Assembly (NCBI GenBank): GCA_002419215.1
Contig: DIFQ01000095.1
Location: 1-5,320 of the forward strand
DNA from: Syntrophaceae bacterium UBA5744
Lineage (GTDB): Bacteria; Desulfobacterota; Syntrophia; Syntrophales; UBA2192
Length of the DNA stretch: 5,320 nt
Reading direction: 5' to 3'
The position numbers were made by a program, and so were the translations under genes. The notes under the pieces are model-generated. The model was not told the DNA's origin and ran no database searches. It saw only the letters and a program-made list of their open reading frames with translations. This document shows positions 1 to 5,157 of the stretch, piece by piece. The first letter of the stretch is position 1. The number at the start of each line of letters is the position of its first letter.

Positions 1-579
1 CCGGCGGCTGCGGCCCCGTCAAAGCGCGCCGCAGGGGAGCAGTCGGAAACACTGAAAAAGGCCCAGGCGAAGGCATCCATTGCCGCGGACAGCGACAGCT
101 ACATCATCGGGCCTGAAGACGTTCTCTACATCTATGTATGGAAAGAGGAGAACCTATCGCGGACGGTTCCCGTCCGGATGGACGGCATGATTTCCATCCC
201 TCTCGTGGATGATGTGAAAGCGGCGGGCATGTCGCCCCTGCAGCTCAAGGAGTTGCTGCTGATGCGGCTGAGAGAGTTTGTGGATACGCCCGACGTCACC
301 GTCATCGTCACGGAGGCGAACAGCTTCAAGGTCTACGTGCAGGGTGAGGTGAAAACTCCGGGCGTGTACAAGCTCCGGACGGAGACCTCCCTGGTCCAGC
401 TCCTCGTGATGGCCGGCGGATTTACGGACTGGGCCGACCGCAAGAAAATCACGATCATCCGAAAGGAAGGGGGCAAGGAGAGCCGAATCCGCGCCAACTA
501 CAAGAAGATCATCGACGGCGATGAGGGGGCGAAGGACATCATCCTCAAATCCGGCGACATCATTATTATACCTAACTGA
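1..579 (+). CDS. Wza-like polysaccharide export protein (5' truncated)
   Basis: Frame 1 is open from the first base to the TGA at 577-579, giving 192 visible residues; the true start lies upstream of the window. The visible part begins with an Ala/Lys-rich linker (residues 1-33). A polysaccharide export (Poly_export) domain follows, opening with YIIGPEDVLYIYVW at residues 34-47 and continuing through a conserved D-G-x-I-x-x-P-L stretch near residues 61-69. One SLBB-type domain occupies about 108-190, with VYVQGEV, PGVY at 120-123 and a GG at 139-140, and the protein ends on the typical GDIIIIPN. Family members are outer membrane lipoproteins that form the periplasmic/outer membrane conduit for capsule or exopolysaccharide. 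The signal peptide and lipobox would be upstream and are not seen. One SLBB domain and no C-terminal membrane helix suggest the short form found in XrtA-type loci (compare TIGR03027) rather than full-length Wza. The ATG at 178 lies inside the domain and is not the start. The family call is firm; the XrtA subtype is inferred. Confidence 0.93.
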   Translation, partial: PAAAAPSKRAAGEQSETLKKAQAKASIAADSDSYIIGPEDVLYIYVWKEENLSRTVPVRMDGMISIPLVDDVKAAGMSPLQLKELLLMRLREFVDTPDVTVIVTEANSFKVYVQGEVKTPGVYKLRTETSLVQLLVMAGGFTDWADRKKITIIRKEGGKESRIRANYKKIIDGDEGAKDIILKSGDIIIIPN

Positions 580-582
580 GAA

Positions 583-613
583 GTGACCGGTGACCGGTGA
601 CCGGTGACCGGTG
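583..613 (+). repeat. Heptamer tandem array, GTGACCG x 4.4
   Basis: Four perfect copies of GTGACCG plus GTG begin four bases after the export gene's stop codon. The 22 bases 579-600 recur exactly at 2209-2230 beyond the next gene. The array is nearly the reverse complement of the one at 714-746. Period 7 with no spacers rules out CRISPR. Confidence 0.95.
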
Positions 614-744
614 CAGAGAGCACGGATTCGAGAGGCAGGAGAGAGACACAAGGAAGAAGCAAAAGAGGAGATTGCTTTAAATGTTTACTGACCGGAGGCA
701 ATTTGGTTTTTTTCACTGGTCACTGGCCACTGGTCACTGGTCAC
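583..744 (+). promoter_or_regulatory. Possible long intercistronic mRNA stem formed by two heptamer arrays
   Basis: Bases 583-613 can pair with 714-744 over 31 positions. I count 26 Watson-Crick pairs, four G-U pairs (the seventh base of each heptamer, G in the first array against U in the second) and one A-C mismatch at the variant unit TGGCCAC. The loop would be about 100 bases (614-713). The base of the stem would end 17 bases before the AAGGAGG Shine-Dalgarno of the barrel gene. If both genes share a transcript, such a stem could affect mRNA processing, stability or the relative output of the two genes. The complementarity is seen directly; folding in vivo and any function are inferred. 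Confidence 0.4.
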
Positions 745-779
745 TGCCCCGAAGGGGCAAGAAGGAGGGGGTACATTGA
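681..779 (+). CDS. Possible 32-codon leader ORF overlapping the barrel gene start
   Basis: ATG at 681 is preceded by AGAGGAG at 664-670 (10-base spacing, rather long) and opens a 32-residue frame. Its TGA at 777-779 overlaps the TTG start of the next gene at 776-778, giving a TTGA junction typical of translational coupling. The peptide begins MFTDRRQFGFF. Its middle is a translation of the CACTGGT array (HWSLATGHWSL), because three heptamers make seven codons, and it ends in basic residues. No domain, signal peptide or known family is visible. It may be chance, since the array is open in this frame regardless of selection. The exact stop/start overlap and the upstream purine-rich motif are the only support for real translation. 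Confidence 0.2.
   Translation: MFTDRRQFGFFHWSLATGHWSLPRRGKKEGVH
714..746 (+). repeat. Heptamer tandem array, CACTGGT x 4.7
   Basis: Units are CACTGGT, CACTGGC, CACTGGT, CACTGGT and CACTG, with one variant base at 727. On the opposite strand the unit reads ACCAGTG, the same family as GTGACCG at 583-613 with one base changed. It follows a run of seven T (707-713) and lies directly before the ribosome binding region of the beta-barrel gene. Confidence 0.93.
746..775 (+). promoter_or_regulatory. Small hairpin and strong Shine-Dalgarno before a TTG start
   Basis: GCCCC (746-750) and GGGGC (754-758) form a 5-bp hairpin with loop GAA. AAGGAGG at 762-768 follows, seven bases before the TTG at 776; this near-perfect Shine-Dalgarno supports the non-ATG start. 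The CCCC at 747-750 could instead pair with the GGGGG at 767-771, which overlaps the Shine-Dalgarno, so two exclusive pairings exist on paper. Whether this alternative matters is speculation; the ribosome binding site itself is well supported. Confidence 0.7.
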
Positions 780-2194
780 ACAGAAAAGGGTTGGTTCCGG
801 CGTTGATCCTGGCGTTTCTTATTGGTATGGCAACCCAAGCAGCCGGTCAGGTAAGTCCCTATCAACCGGGAGGGGCCGAGCAGCCGAATGTTCCCGTTAT
901 GCCCGGCACCCCGGACCTGACAGGCACATCGGCTCCGATCAGCTTGCCCTCCGGGCAGCGCTACGCGATCCAGCCATACATCTTTGTTACCGAGCAGTAC
1001 ACGAGCAACGTCTACCTCACGAAGGAAAACAAGAGGGAGGACTGGATCACCACCCTCGGCCCGGGCATCCGGCTGAGCGTCAACGATCCCGGCTTCGGCG
1101 CCGATCTGATGGGCAACTTCGGTTACAACTGGTATGCCAACAACACCAAGGATGACTACTGGAGTGTCGACGGCACCCTCGGCCTCCGATACAACCCCAC
1201 CCCGCAGCTCACCTTCAGGGTGCGGGAGTACATCCTGCGCTCCGAGAACACGGTGGAGCAGAACTTCGCGCAGGGAGGGCAGCCGGCCCAACCCGGCAAC
1301 CTGGCAGGTACCAACCGGGGCAACACCCCATACATTCGCAACGTGGTGGAGCCTTCCGTCGACTGGCAGTTCAGCCGGCAGGGCAGTGTCGGCATCCTTT
1401 ACCGCAACAACATTCTGAGAAACGACGACAACATCAATTACGATGACAGCACCGAGAACTACGTGCGCCCCAGCATCAGCTACTGGTTCAACCAGCGAAA
1501 CAACATCGCCCTGGACTATGGCTTCACCTCAGGCGAGTACACGCGCGAAGTGGGCCCGGCCACGCCGGACTTCACGTCGCATAATCCTCACGGCCGCTAC
1601 ACCTACCGCTTCGATGCCCAGATGTCCATGTTCCTGGATTACATTTATTCATACCGCGACAGCGACGAGCCGGGATTCGACTACAATGTCAACAATCCCT
1701 CCGTGGGCATCACGTATGCTTTCAACCCCACACTCATCGGCACGGCCCAGGTGGGTTACTTCTGGATGAACCCCGATCGGGGCGATGATTTCGACGGCGT
1801 CACCAGCAACTTGAGCATCACGCAAAGGGACGGGCGGACGACGTACACCCTGGCCTTCAACAGCGGATACGAGCAGGACCAGTTCGGCTTCGACAACCTG
1901 GGCTTCAACAAGTATTACGGCGGCTCGGCCAGCATCTCGCACGCCCTCACGCAGCGCTTCAATATAGGCTTCGTCGGGAGCGCCCTTTACAGGGAGTACG
2001 CTTTCGTCGACCGCGATGACTGGGTTTACACGGCGGACGCCAATGCCCGCTACCAGCTCCTGCAATGGCTCTCGGTCGGCTGCAGGGCAGGCTACCTGGC
2101 GCAGGATTCCGACCTCGACGTGAACAGCTACGATGAATGGCACGTGTTCCTCACGCTGACCGCCACATTTGACAATCTGCTCTACGGACGCTGA
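776..2194 (+). CDS. Outer membrane beta-barrel protein of exopolysaccharide locus (BBP2 / PEP-CTERM-associated type)
   Basis: Encodes 472 residues from a TTG start chosen for the AAGGAGG seven bases upstream and because it yields an intact signal peptide. Residues 1-24 have a basic start (NRK), a hydrophobic core (LVPALILAFLIGMA) and a likely cleavage after QAAG, so the product is exported. A Pro-rich segment (about 25-60) precedes a first strand region of the form PYIFVTEQYTSNVYL, followed by DWITTLGPGIRLSV. This opening is characteristic of the putative beta-barrel porin 2 and TIGR03016-like proteins of exosortase loci. The rest is alternating polar/aromatic strands with Asn/Asp/Gly-rich turns, many Tyr and Trp, a single Cys and no internal hydrophobic helix, as expected for an outer membrane barrel. 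Lying directly after the export gene and before the chain-length gene, it is probably an outer membrane component of polymer secretion, but its biochemical role is not established. The protein ends LLYGR, without a classical terminal Phe/Trp strand signal. Fold confidence is high; family assignment is moderate. Confidence 0.85.
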   Translation: MNRKGLVPALILAFLIGMATQAAGQVSPYQPGGAEQPNVPVMPGTPDLTGTSAPISLPSGQRYAIQPYIFVTEQYTSNVYLTKENKREDWITTLGPGIRLSVNDPGFGADLMGNFGYNWYANNTKDDYWSVDGTLGLRYNPTPQLTFRVREYILRSENTVEQNFAQGGQPAQPGNLAGTNRGNTPYIRNVVEPSVDWQFSRQGSVGILYRNNILRNDDNINYDDSTENYVRPSISYWFNQRNNIALDYGFTSGEYTREVGPATPDFTSHNPHGRYTYRFDAQMSMFLDYIYSYRDSDEPGFDYNVNNPSVGITYAFNPTLIGTAQVGYFWMNPDRGDDFDGVTSNLSITQRDGRTTYTLAFNSGYEQDQFGFDNLGFNKYYGGSASISHALTQRFNIGFVGSALYREYAFVDRDDWVYTADANARYQLLQWLSVGCRAGYLAQDSDLDVNSYDEWHVFLTLTATFDNLLYGR

Positions 2195-2212
2195 GGGGCG
2201 GGGAAAGAAGAA

Positions 2213-2253
2213 GTGACCGGTGACCGGTGAAAAAGAGAAGTGACTGGTGATGA
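2213..2253 (+). repeat. GTGACCG-family heptamers after the barrel gene
   Basis: Two GTGACCG units plus GTGA (2213-2230) are followed, after a short A/G-rich spacer, by GTGACTG and GTGATGA (2240-2253). The array lies 19 bases after the barrel gene's stop. Bases 2209-2230 are identical to 579-600, so 22-base direct repeats flank the barrel gene and its leader region. Confidence 0.9.
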
Positions 2254-2256
2254 AGA

Positions 2257-2275
2257 AGCCGACAGCCGACAGCCG
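2257..2275 (+). repeat. AGCCGAC heptamer repeat, 2.7 copies
   Basis: AGCCGAC, AGCCGAC and AGCCG follow almost directly on the GTGACCG-type array. The period is again seven, although the unit is unrelated to GTGACCG. Confidence 0.8.
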
Positions 2276-2366
2276 GAGAAGAAGTCGAAAGTACCTGAGT
2301 GAAGAAAAAGAGGGATTCGGGCTTCAGGCGTCGGGATCGGAAAATAGAAGAAGAGTCATTGCGAGC

Positions 2367-2510
2367 AGCGGACCCCGACTTGGGGTCGGGGTTATCGATG
2401 AAAGAAACACCTTTAATCTCGTAGGGCCCGATCCCCGATCGGGCTTGTCGGGCCGTTCGGGGAACGGCCCCTACATCTTTCGACCATGGGTCGAGCTGTT
2501 TCTTAGGAGC
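2367..2510. mobile_element. Putative ~140-base non-autonomous insert with hairpins, inside a GTCATTGCGAG element
   Basis: The unit at 5158-5189 reads GTCATTGCGAGC followed directly by CGAGCCGATAAA. At the left locus the same two halves are separated: GTCATTGCGAGC at 2355-2366 and CGAGCCGATAAA from 2511. The intervening ~144 bases hold four hairpin stems and the 102-base module, so the left locus looks like an interrupted version of the right one. GAGC occurs at both junctions (2363-2366 and 2507-2510) and could be a short target duplication, though the boundaries are ambiguous by a few bases. There is no transposase gene, so any movement would need one in trans. The interruption is seen by comparison; mobility is inferred. 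Confidence 0.4.
2372..2392. repeat. Perfect 8-bp hairpin
   Basis: ACCCCGAC (2372-2379) and GTCGGGGT (2385-2392) are perfect inverted repeats around a five-base loop. No T tract follows on either strand, so a rho-independent terminator is not supported. It may belong to the same inserted unit as the module at 2410-2511. Confidence 0.8.
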
Positions 2511-2511
2511 C
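2410..2511 (+). repeat. 102-base hairpin-rich module, left copy (inverted at 5219-5320)
   Basis: The module is the exact reverse complement of 5219-5320, with no mismatch over 102 bases. It starts CCTTTAATCTCGTAGGG and ends CTTAGGAGCC. It contains three perfect stems: GCCCGATC/GATCGGGC (2426-2444, loop CCC), GGGCCGTTC/GAACGGCCC (2450-2470, loop GGG) and TCGACC/GGTCGA (2480-2494, loop ATG). GTAGG (2421-2425) and CCTAC (2470-2474) close the first two stems into a cruciform-like unit. The organisation resembles REP-like elements found between genes. It has no coding capacity of its own; short frames through it are translations of the repeat. Confidence 0.93.
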
Positions 2512-2562
2512 GAGCCGATAAAAAAGAAAGGTCATTGCGAGCCGAGCCTCGCGAGGCGTGGC
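2507..2562 (+). repeat. 56-base direct repeat, left copy (second copy 5166-5221)
   Basis: Matches 5166-5221 in the same orientation with two mismatches (2523 A against 5182 C; 2550 C against 5209 T). It includes GAGCCGAGCCGATA, an A-rich spacer and the left arm of the GTCATTGCGAG element. The neighbouring 102-base module is present at both loci but in opposite orientation and on opposite sides of this segment. Confidence 0.92.
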
Positions 2563-2620
2563 AATCTTCGTTTGAGAGATATTTATGAGATTGCTTCGTC
2601 GCTTCGCTTCTCGCAATGAC
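2531..2620. repeat. MITE-like GTCATTGCGAG element, 90 bases
   Basis: Perfect 11-base terminal inverted repeats, GTCATTGCGAG (2531-2541) and CTCGCAATGAC (2610-2620), bound the element. An inner pair, GCAATCT (2561-2567) and AGATTGC (2588-2594), continues the symmetry, so the two arms form a long imperfect hairpin with an AT-rich centre (GAGATATTTATGAG). Elements with these ends recur between genes in many environmental bacterial genomes, as I recall. The copy at 5190-5221 has only the left arm and is cut by the inverted 102-base module. Confidence 0.85.
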
Positions 2621-2680
2621 GAAACAAACGAACTCAACGAAACAAACGAACCAACGAAATAAACGAAAAGAACGAAACAG
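2620..2680 (+). repeat. A-rich tandem array upstream of the chain-length gene
   Basis: Three and a half units of 17-18 bases: 2620-2637, 2638-2654, 2655-2672 and a partial 2673-2680. Each begins CGAAAYA and holds a second AACGAA. The strand is rich in A and poor in T and G, so the transcript would be largely unstructured. The array stops three bases before the GGAG Shine-Dalgarno (2684-2687) and begins on the last base of the MITE-like element. Confidence 0.9.
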
Positions 2681-2693
2681 ACTGGAGTTTTAG

Positions 2694-4124
2694 ATGATCA
2701 ACCCGGGACGTTCCTACAACGTCAACGACTACAAGGAAATCTTCCTGCGCCGCAAGCTCTACTTCGTCATCCCCTTTGTAGTCATCATCACGGCGGCGGT
2801 GCTCTGGGCGGCCGTCGCCCCGCGCAAGTACCAGGCCTCGACCCTCGTGCTGGTGACGCCCCAGCGCGTCCCGACCGAGCTTGTCCGTCCCACGGTGACG
2901 GCGGGCATCATCGAGCGGCTCAACTCCATCAGCCAGGAGATCATGAGCCGCACGCGCCTCGAGCGGATCATCGACGAGCTCAAGCTCTACCCGGACGAGC
3001 TCAAGAGCATGAAGCGCGAGGAGGTCGTGGAGCTGATGCGCAAGAACATCAAGGTGGAGATCCCCAAGCGCACGGCCGAGACGGCCGGATACTTCACCAT
3101 CAGCTTCACCGGCGAGGACCCCCGCGTCGTGACGGTCGTGGCCAACAAGCTCTCCTCGCTCTTCATCGAGGAGAACCTCAAGCTGCGCGAGCAGCAGGCC
3201 GTGGGCACCACCGAGTTTCTCACCAGCGAGCTGACCGCCACGAAAGAGAAACTCGAGGCCCAGGGTCAGACCGTGGCCGACTACAAGCGCAAGAATATGG
3301 GCTCGCTCCCCGAGCAGCGCGACACGAACATCAAGATGCTGGAACAATTCCAGGTGCAGCTCCAGCGCAACGAGGAAAGCCTCCGCGCCCTCGAGGACCG
3401 CAAGCTGTTCATCCGCAAGCAGATGGCCGATCTCGAGAACCCGCCGGCTGCGGGGGTAAACGCCGACGGGACTGCCCAGCCGCAGAAAGGGGCCCTGAGC
3501 TACGAAGCCCGGCGCGAAGAGCTGAAGAAGCATCTCGCCGATCTGCAGAGCCGCTACACCGAGAAGCATCCCGACATCGTGCGGACGAAAAAGCGCCTGG
3601 CCGATCTCGAGAAGAACAAAGACATCATGTCCGTGAAGAACGACCCGAAGTACCGGGAAATGGAAAATTCGATCGCGGCCATCAACATGCAGATCAAACG
3701 TCTGCAGGGGGAGGGCGAGAGGCTGCAGGTCCAGGTCGGCCAGTACCGTGGGCGCATAGAGGGCGCCACCCAGCGCGAGCAGGAGATGGCGGCCATGATG
3801 CAGGAGTACAACAACACGCGGCTGCTGTACGACACGCTCATCAAGAAGAGCGAGGAGGCGCAGCAGGCGGAAAATCTGGAACGGCGTCAGAAGGGCGAGC
3901 AATTCCGCATCATCGATCCGGCTCGCACCCCCGAGAAGCCCGTCCAGCCCGACATACCGAAAGTGCTTCTGATCGGTCTTCTGGCTGGTCTTGGCTGCGG
4001 CCTCGGCGGCATATTCGTCCGCGAGCAGCTCGACCGCTCCTTCCGCGACCCCGAAGACACCGAAGTCACGCTGGGCCTCAAGGTCCTGGCGAACATCCCC
4101 AAGATCGGAAGCAAGGCAGCCTGA
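2694..4124 (+). CDS. Wzz/GNVR-type polysaccharide chain-length determinant (XrtA-locus type, no kinase domain)
   Basis: Encodes 476 residues from an ATG six bases after GGAG (2684-2687). Residues 1-20 are a cytoplasmic start with YNVNDYKEIFLRRK, followed by a first membrane helix at about 23-42. A large periplasmic part begins with the Wzz-type strand KYQASTLVLVTP (45-56). Charged coiled-coil stretches lie at about 160-245 and 270-405, including the HPDIVRTKKRLADLE helix (292-306). A GNVR-like EYNNTRLLYDTLIKKSEEA segment (371-389) and FRIIDPARTPEKPVQP (404-419, Pro-rich motif P413-xx-P416) precede the second membrane helix at about 422-442. The short tail (LDRSFRDPEDTEVTLGLKVL) resembles the linker that leads into the BY-kinase domain of fused proteins, but the protein ends at IGSKAA with no Walker motifs and no Tyr cluster. 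Family members are inner membrane co-polymerases that set polymer length. Length and layout fit TIGR03007-like proteins. It is followed two bases later by the ATPase gene. Confidence 0.93.
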   Translation: MINPGRSYNVNDYKEIFLRRKLYFVIPFVVIITAAVLWAAVAPRKYQASTLVLVTPQRVPTELVRPTVTAGIIERLNSISQEIMSRTRLERIIDELKLYPDELKSMKREEVVELMRKNIKVEIPKRTAETAGYFTISFTGEDPRVVTVVANKLSSLFIEENLKLREQQAVGTTEFLTSELTATKEKLEAQGQTVADYKRKNMGSLPEQRDTNIKMLEQFQVQLQRNEESLRALEDRKLFIRKQMADLENPPAAGVNADGTAQPQKGALSYEARREELKKHLADLQSRYTEKHPDIVRTKKRLADLEKNKDIMSVKNDPKYREMENSIAAINMQIKRLQGEGERLQVQVGQYRGRIEGATQREQEMAAMMQEYNNTRLLYDTLIKKSEEAQQAENLERRQKGEQFRIIDPARTPEKPVQPDIPKVLLIGLLAGLGCGLGGIFVREQLDRSFRDPEDTEVTLGLKVLANIPKIGSKAA

Positions 4125-4126
4125 TT

Positions 4127-5098
4127 ATGTACGAGCAATTTTACGCACTGAAGGAAAAGCCGTTCGAGATCACGCCCGACCCGCGGTTCCTCTACATGAG
4201 CGAGCAGCACCGCGAGGCTTACGCCCACCTGACCTACGCCCTCAACGAGACGAAGGGCTTCACGGTCATCACGGGCGAGGTCGGCACGGGAAAGACCACG
4301 CTCATCCAGATGCTGCTGGCACGGCTCGACGGACAAACTCGCACGGCGCACCTGTTCAACCCCAAGCTCTCCACCCGGGACTTCCTGAGTTACATCTGTC
4401 ACGACCTGGGCCTGAAAACGGAGGGCCTGACGACGAAGGGCGAGCTGCTCACGCTGCTGCACAGCTTCCTGCTCGAGTGCTACGCCCGCAAGGAGCGCGT
4501 CGTGCTCATCATCGACGAGGCACAGACGCTCTCGCCCAAGCTCCTCGAGGAGGTGCGGCTCCTGACGAACCTGGAGACCCCGAAATCCAAGCTCCTGCAG
4601 GTCATCCTGATGGGCCAACCCGAGCTGGACAAGATCCTGGCGGACCAGCGCTTCCGGCAGCTCAGGCAGAGGATCAGCGTCCGCTACCACCTGAAGCCCC
4701 TGAACCGCAGCGAGACGAGGGAGTACATCGAGAAGCGGCTCAAGGTGGCCGGCGCGCGCGACTGCCATCTTTTCGACGATGGGGCCATCCGGGAGATCTG
4801 GAAACGCTCCCGCGGCGTCCCGAGGATCATCAACGTGCTTTGCGACAATGCCCTGGTGACGGGCTACGTGGAGGAGAAAAGGCCGATCGACAAGAGGGTC
4901 ATCCGCGACGTTGCCAAGGACATGGATGGGCCGGTCGAAGTGACAAGTCCTGCCTGGAGCTATGTGTTTGCGTCCGTCGTGTTCCTCATCGTAGTGGGCA
5001 TCCTGTTTTTCTGGGTCAGGGAGGCATCCCTGGGCGATATGCCCTCGACGCTGGAATCAGCGGGAAACATCTTCCGGGCACGCATCCTTAAACAATGA
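4127..5098 (+). CDS. ExeA-like AAA ATPase with C-terminal membrane anchor (XrtA/PEP-CTERM-associated type)
   Basis: Encodes 323 residues; the ATG lies two bases after the chain-length gene's stop, with only a weak AAGG (4113-4116) upstream, so translational coupling is likely. The start MYEQFYALKEKPFEITPDPRF is diagnostic of the ExeA/GspA-like and TIGR03015-like ATPases. Walker A is GEVGTGKTT (50-58; Lys56), Walker B is VVLIIDEAQ (125-133; Asp130, Glu131), a sensor-1 region lies at ILMGQPEL (160-167) and a sensor-2-like RGVPRIIN at 229-236. A hydrophobic helix at about 278-297 is followed by only ~26 residues, so the ATPase domain is probably cytoplasmic with a short periplasmic tail. The peptidoglycan-binding domain of ExeA is absent. 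Relatives are standard members of exosortase-linked polysaccharide loci, but their exact role is not settled. Partnership with the chain-length protein is inferred from tight linkage. The nucleotide-binding residues are intact. Confidence 0.93.
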   Translation: MYEQFYALKEKPFEITPDPRFLYMSEQHREAYAHLTYALNETKGFTVITGEVGTGKTTLIQMLLARLDGQTRTAHLFNPKLSTRDFLSYICHDLGLKTEGLTTKGELLTLLHSFLLECYARKERVVLIIDEAQTLSPKLLEEVRLLTNLETPKSKLLQVILMGQPELDKILADQRFRQLRQRISVRYHLKPLNRSETREYIEKRLKVAGARDCHLFDDGAIREIWKRSRGVPRIINVLCDNALVTGYVEEKRPIDKRVIRDVAKDMDGPVEVTSPAWSYVFASVVFLIVVGILFFWVREASLGDMPSTLESAGNIFRARILKQ

Positions 5099-5157
5099 AG
5101 AAGTGACGACCGCTTTGCGGCAGTGAAGGAAGTGGATGAAGTGAGGATATAAAGAAA

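Larger units (their letters stand above)
2195..2693. other. 499-base intergenic region filled with repeats
   Basis: No credible gene lies between the barrel gene and the chain-length gene. From left to right it holds GTGACCG-type heptamers (2213-2253), an AGCCGAC heptamer array (2257-2275), about 75 bases with nothing recognised, a GTCATTGCGAGC fragment (2355-2366), a hairpin (2372-2392), a 102-base module repeated at the window end (2410-2511), a MITE-like element (2531-2620) and an A-rich tandem array (2620-2680). The chain-length Shine-Dalgarno follows. No rho-independent terminator with a T tract and no convincing promoter were found, so whether transcription passes through is open. Confidence 0.85.

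Noticed and set aside
690..713. Rho-independent terminator ending in the T run at 707-713
   Set aside because: No GC-rich stem lies directly before the T run; the strong complementarity lies on either side of it instead.
583..746. CRISPR array
   Set aside because: Units are seven bases long, contiguous and without spacers.
604..1155. 183-codon plus-strand frame across the intergenic region and the barrel gene start
   Set aside because: It begins inside the GTGACCG array, overlaps the well-supported barrel gene and has Arg/Gly-rich shadow composition.
2247..2588. 113-codon plus-strand frame in the intergenic region
   Set aside because: Made entirely of repeat DNA; the peptide from the 102-base module (GRSGNGPYIFRPWVELFLRS) reappears on the minus strand near 5230 only because the module is inverted there. 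No ribosome binding site of note.
2634..3902. 422-codon open frame on the minus strand
   Set aside because: It is antisense to the chain-length gene, rich in Leu/Arg/His/Asp as expected of a mirror frame of a GC-rich, Lys/Glu-rich gene, and shows no domain. The plus-strand protein has clear family motifs.
3887..4768. 293-codon open frame on the minus strand
   Set aside because: Antisense to the ATPase gene, whose Walker motifs are unmistakable; it has no recognisable motif or good start site.
3991..5091. 366-codon open frame on the plus strand in another frame
   Set aside because: It overlaps both the chain-length and ATPase genes, has low-complexity Ala/Pro/Arg/Gly composition and no domain: a frame-shifted reading of GC-rich DNA.
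5110..5120. Terminator hairpin CCGC-TTT-GCGG after the ATPase gene
   Set aside because: The stem is only 4 bp and no T tract follows.
5115..5153. Sigma-70-like promoter (TTGCGG ... TATAAA)
   Set aside because: The spacing is about 27 bases, far from the usual 16-18, and no gene follows within the window.
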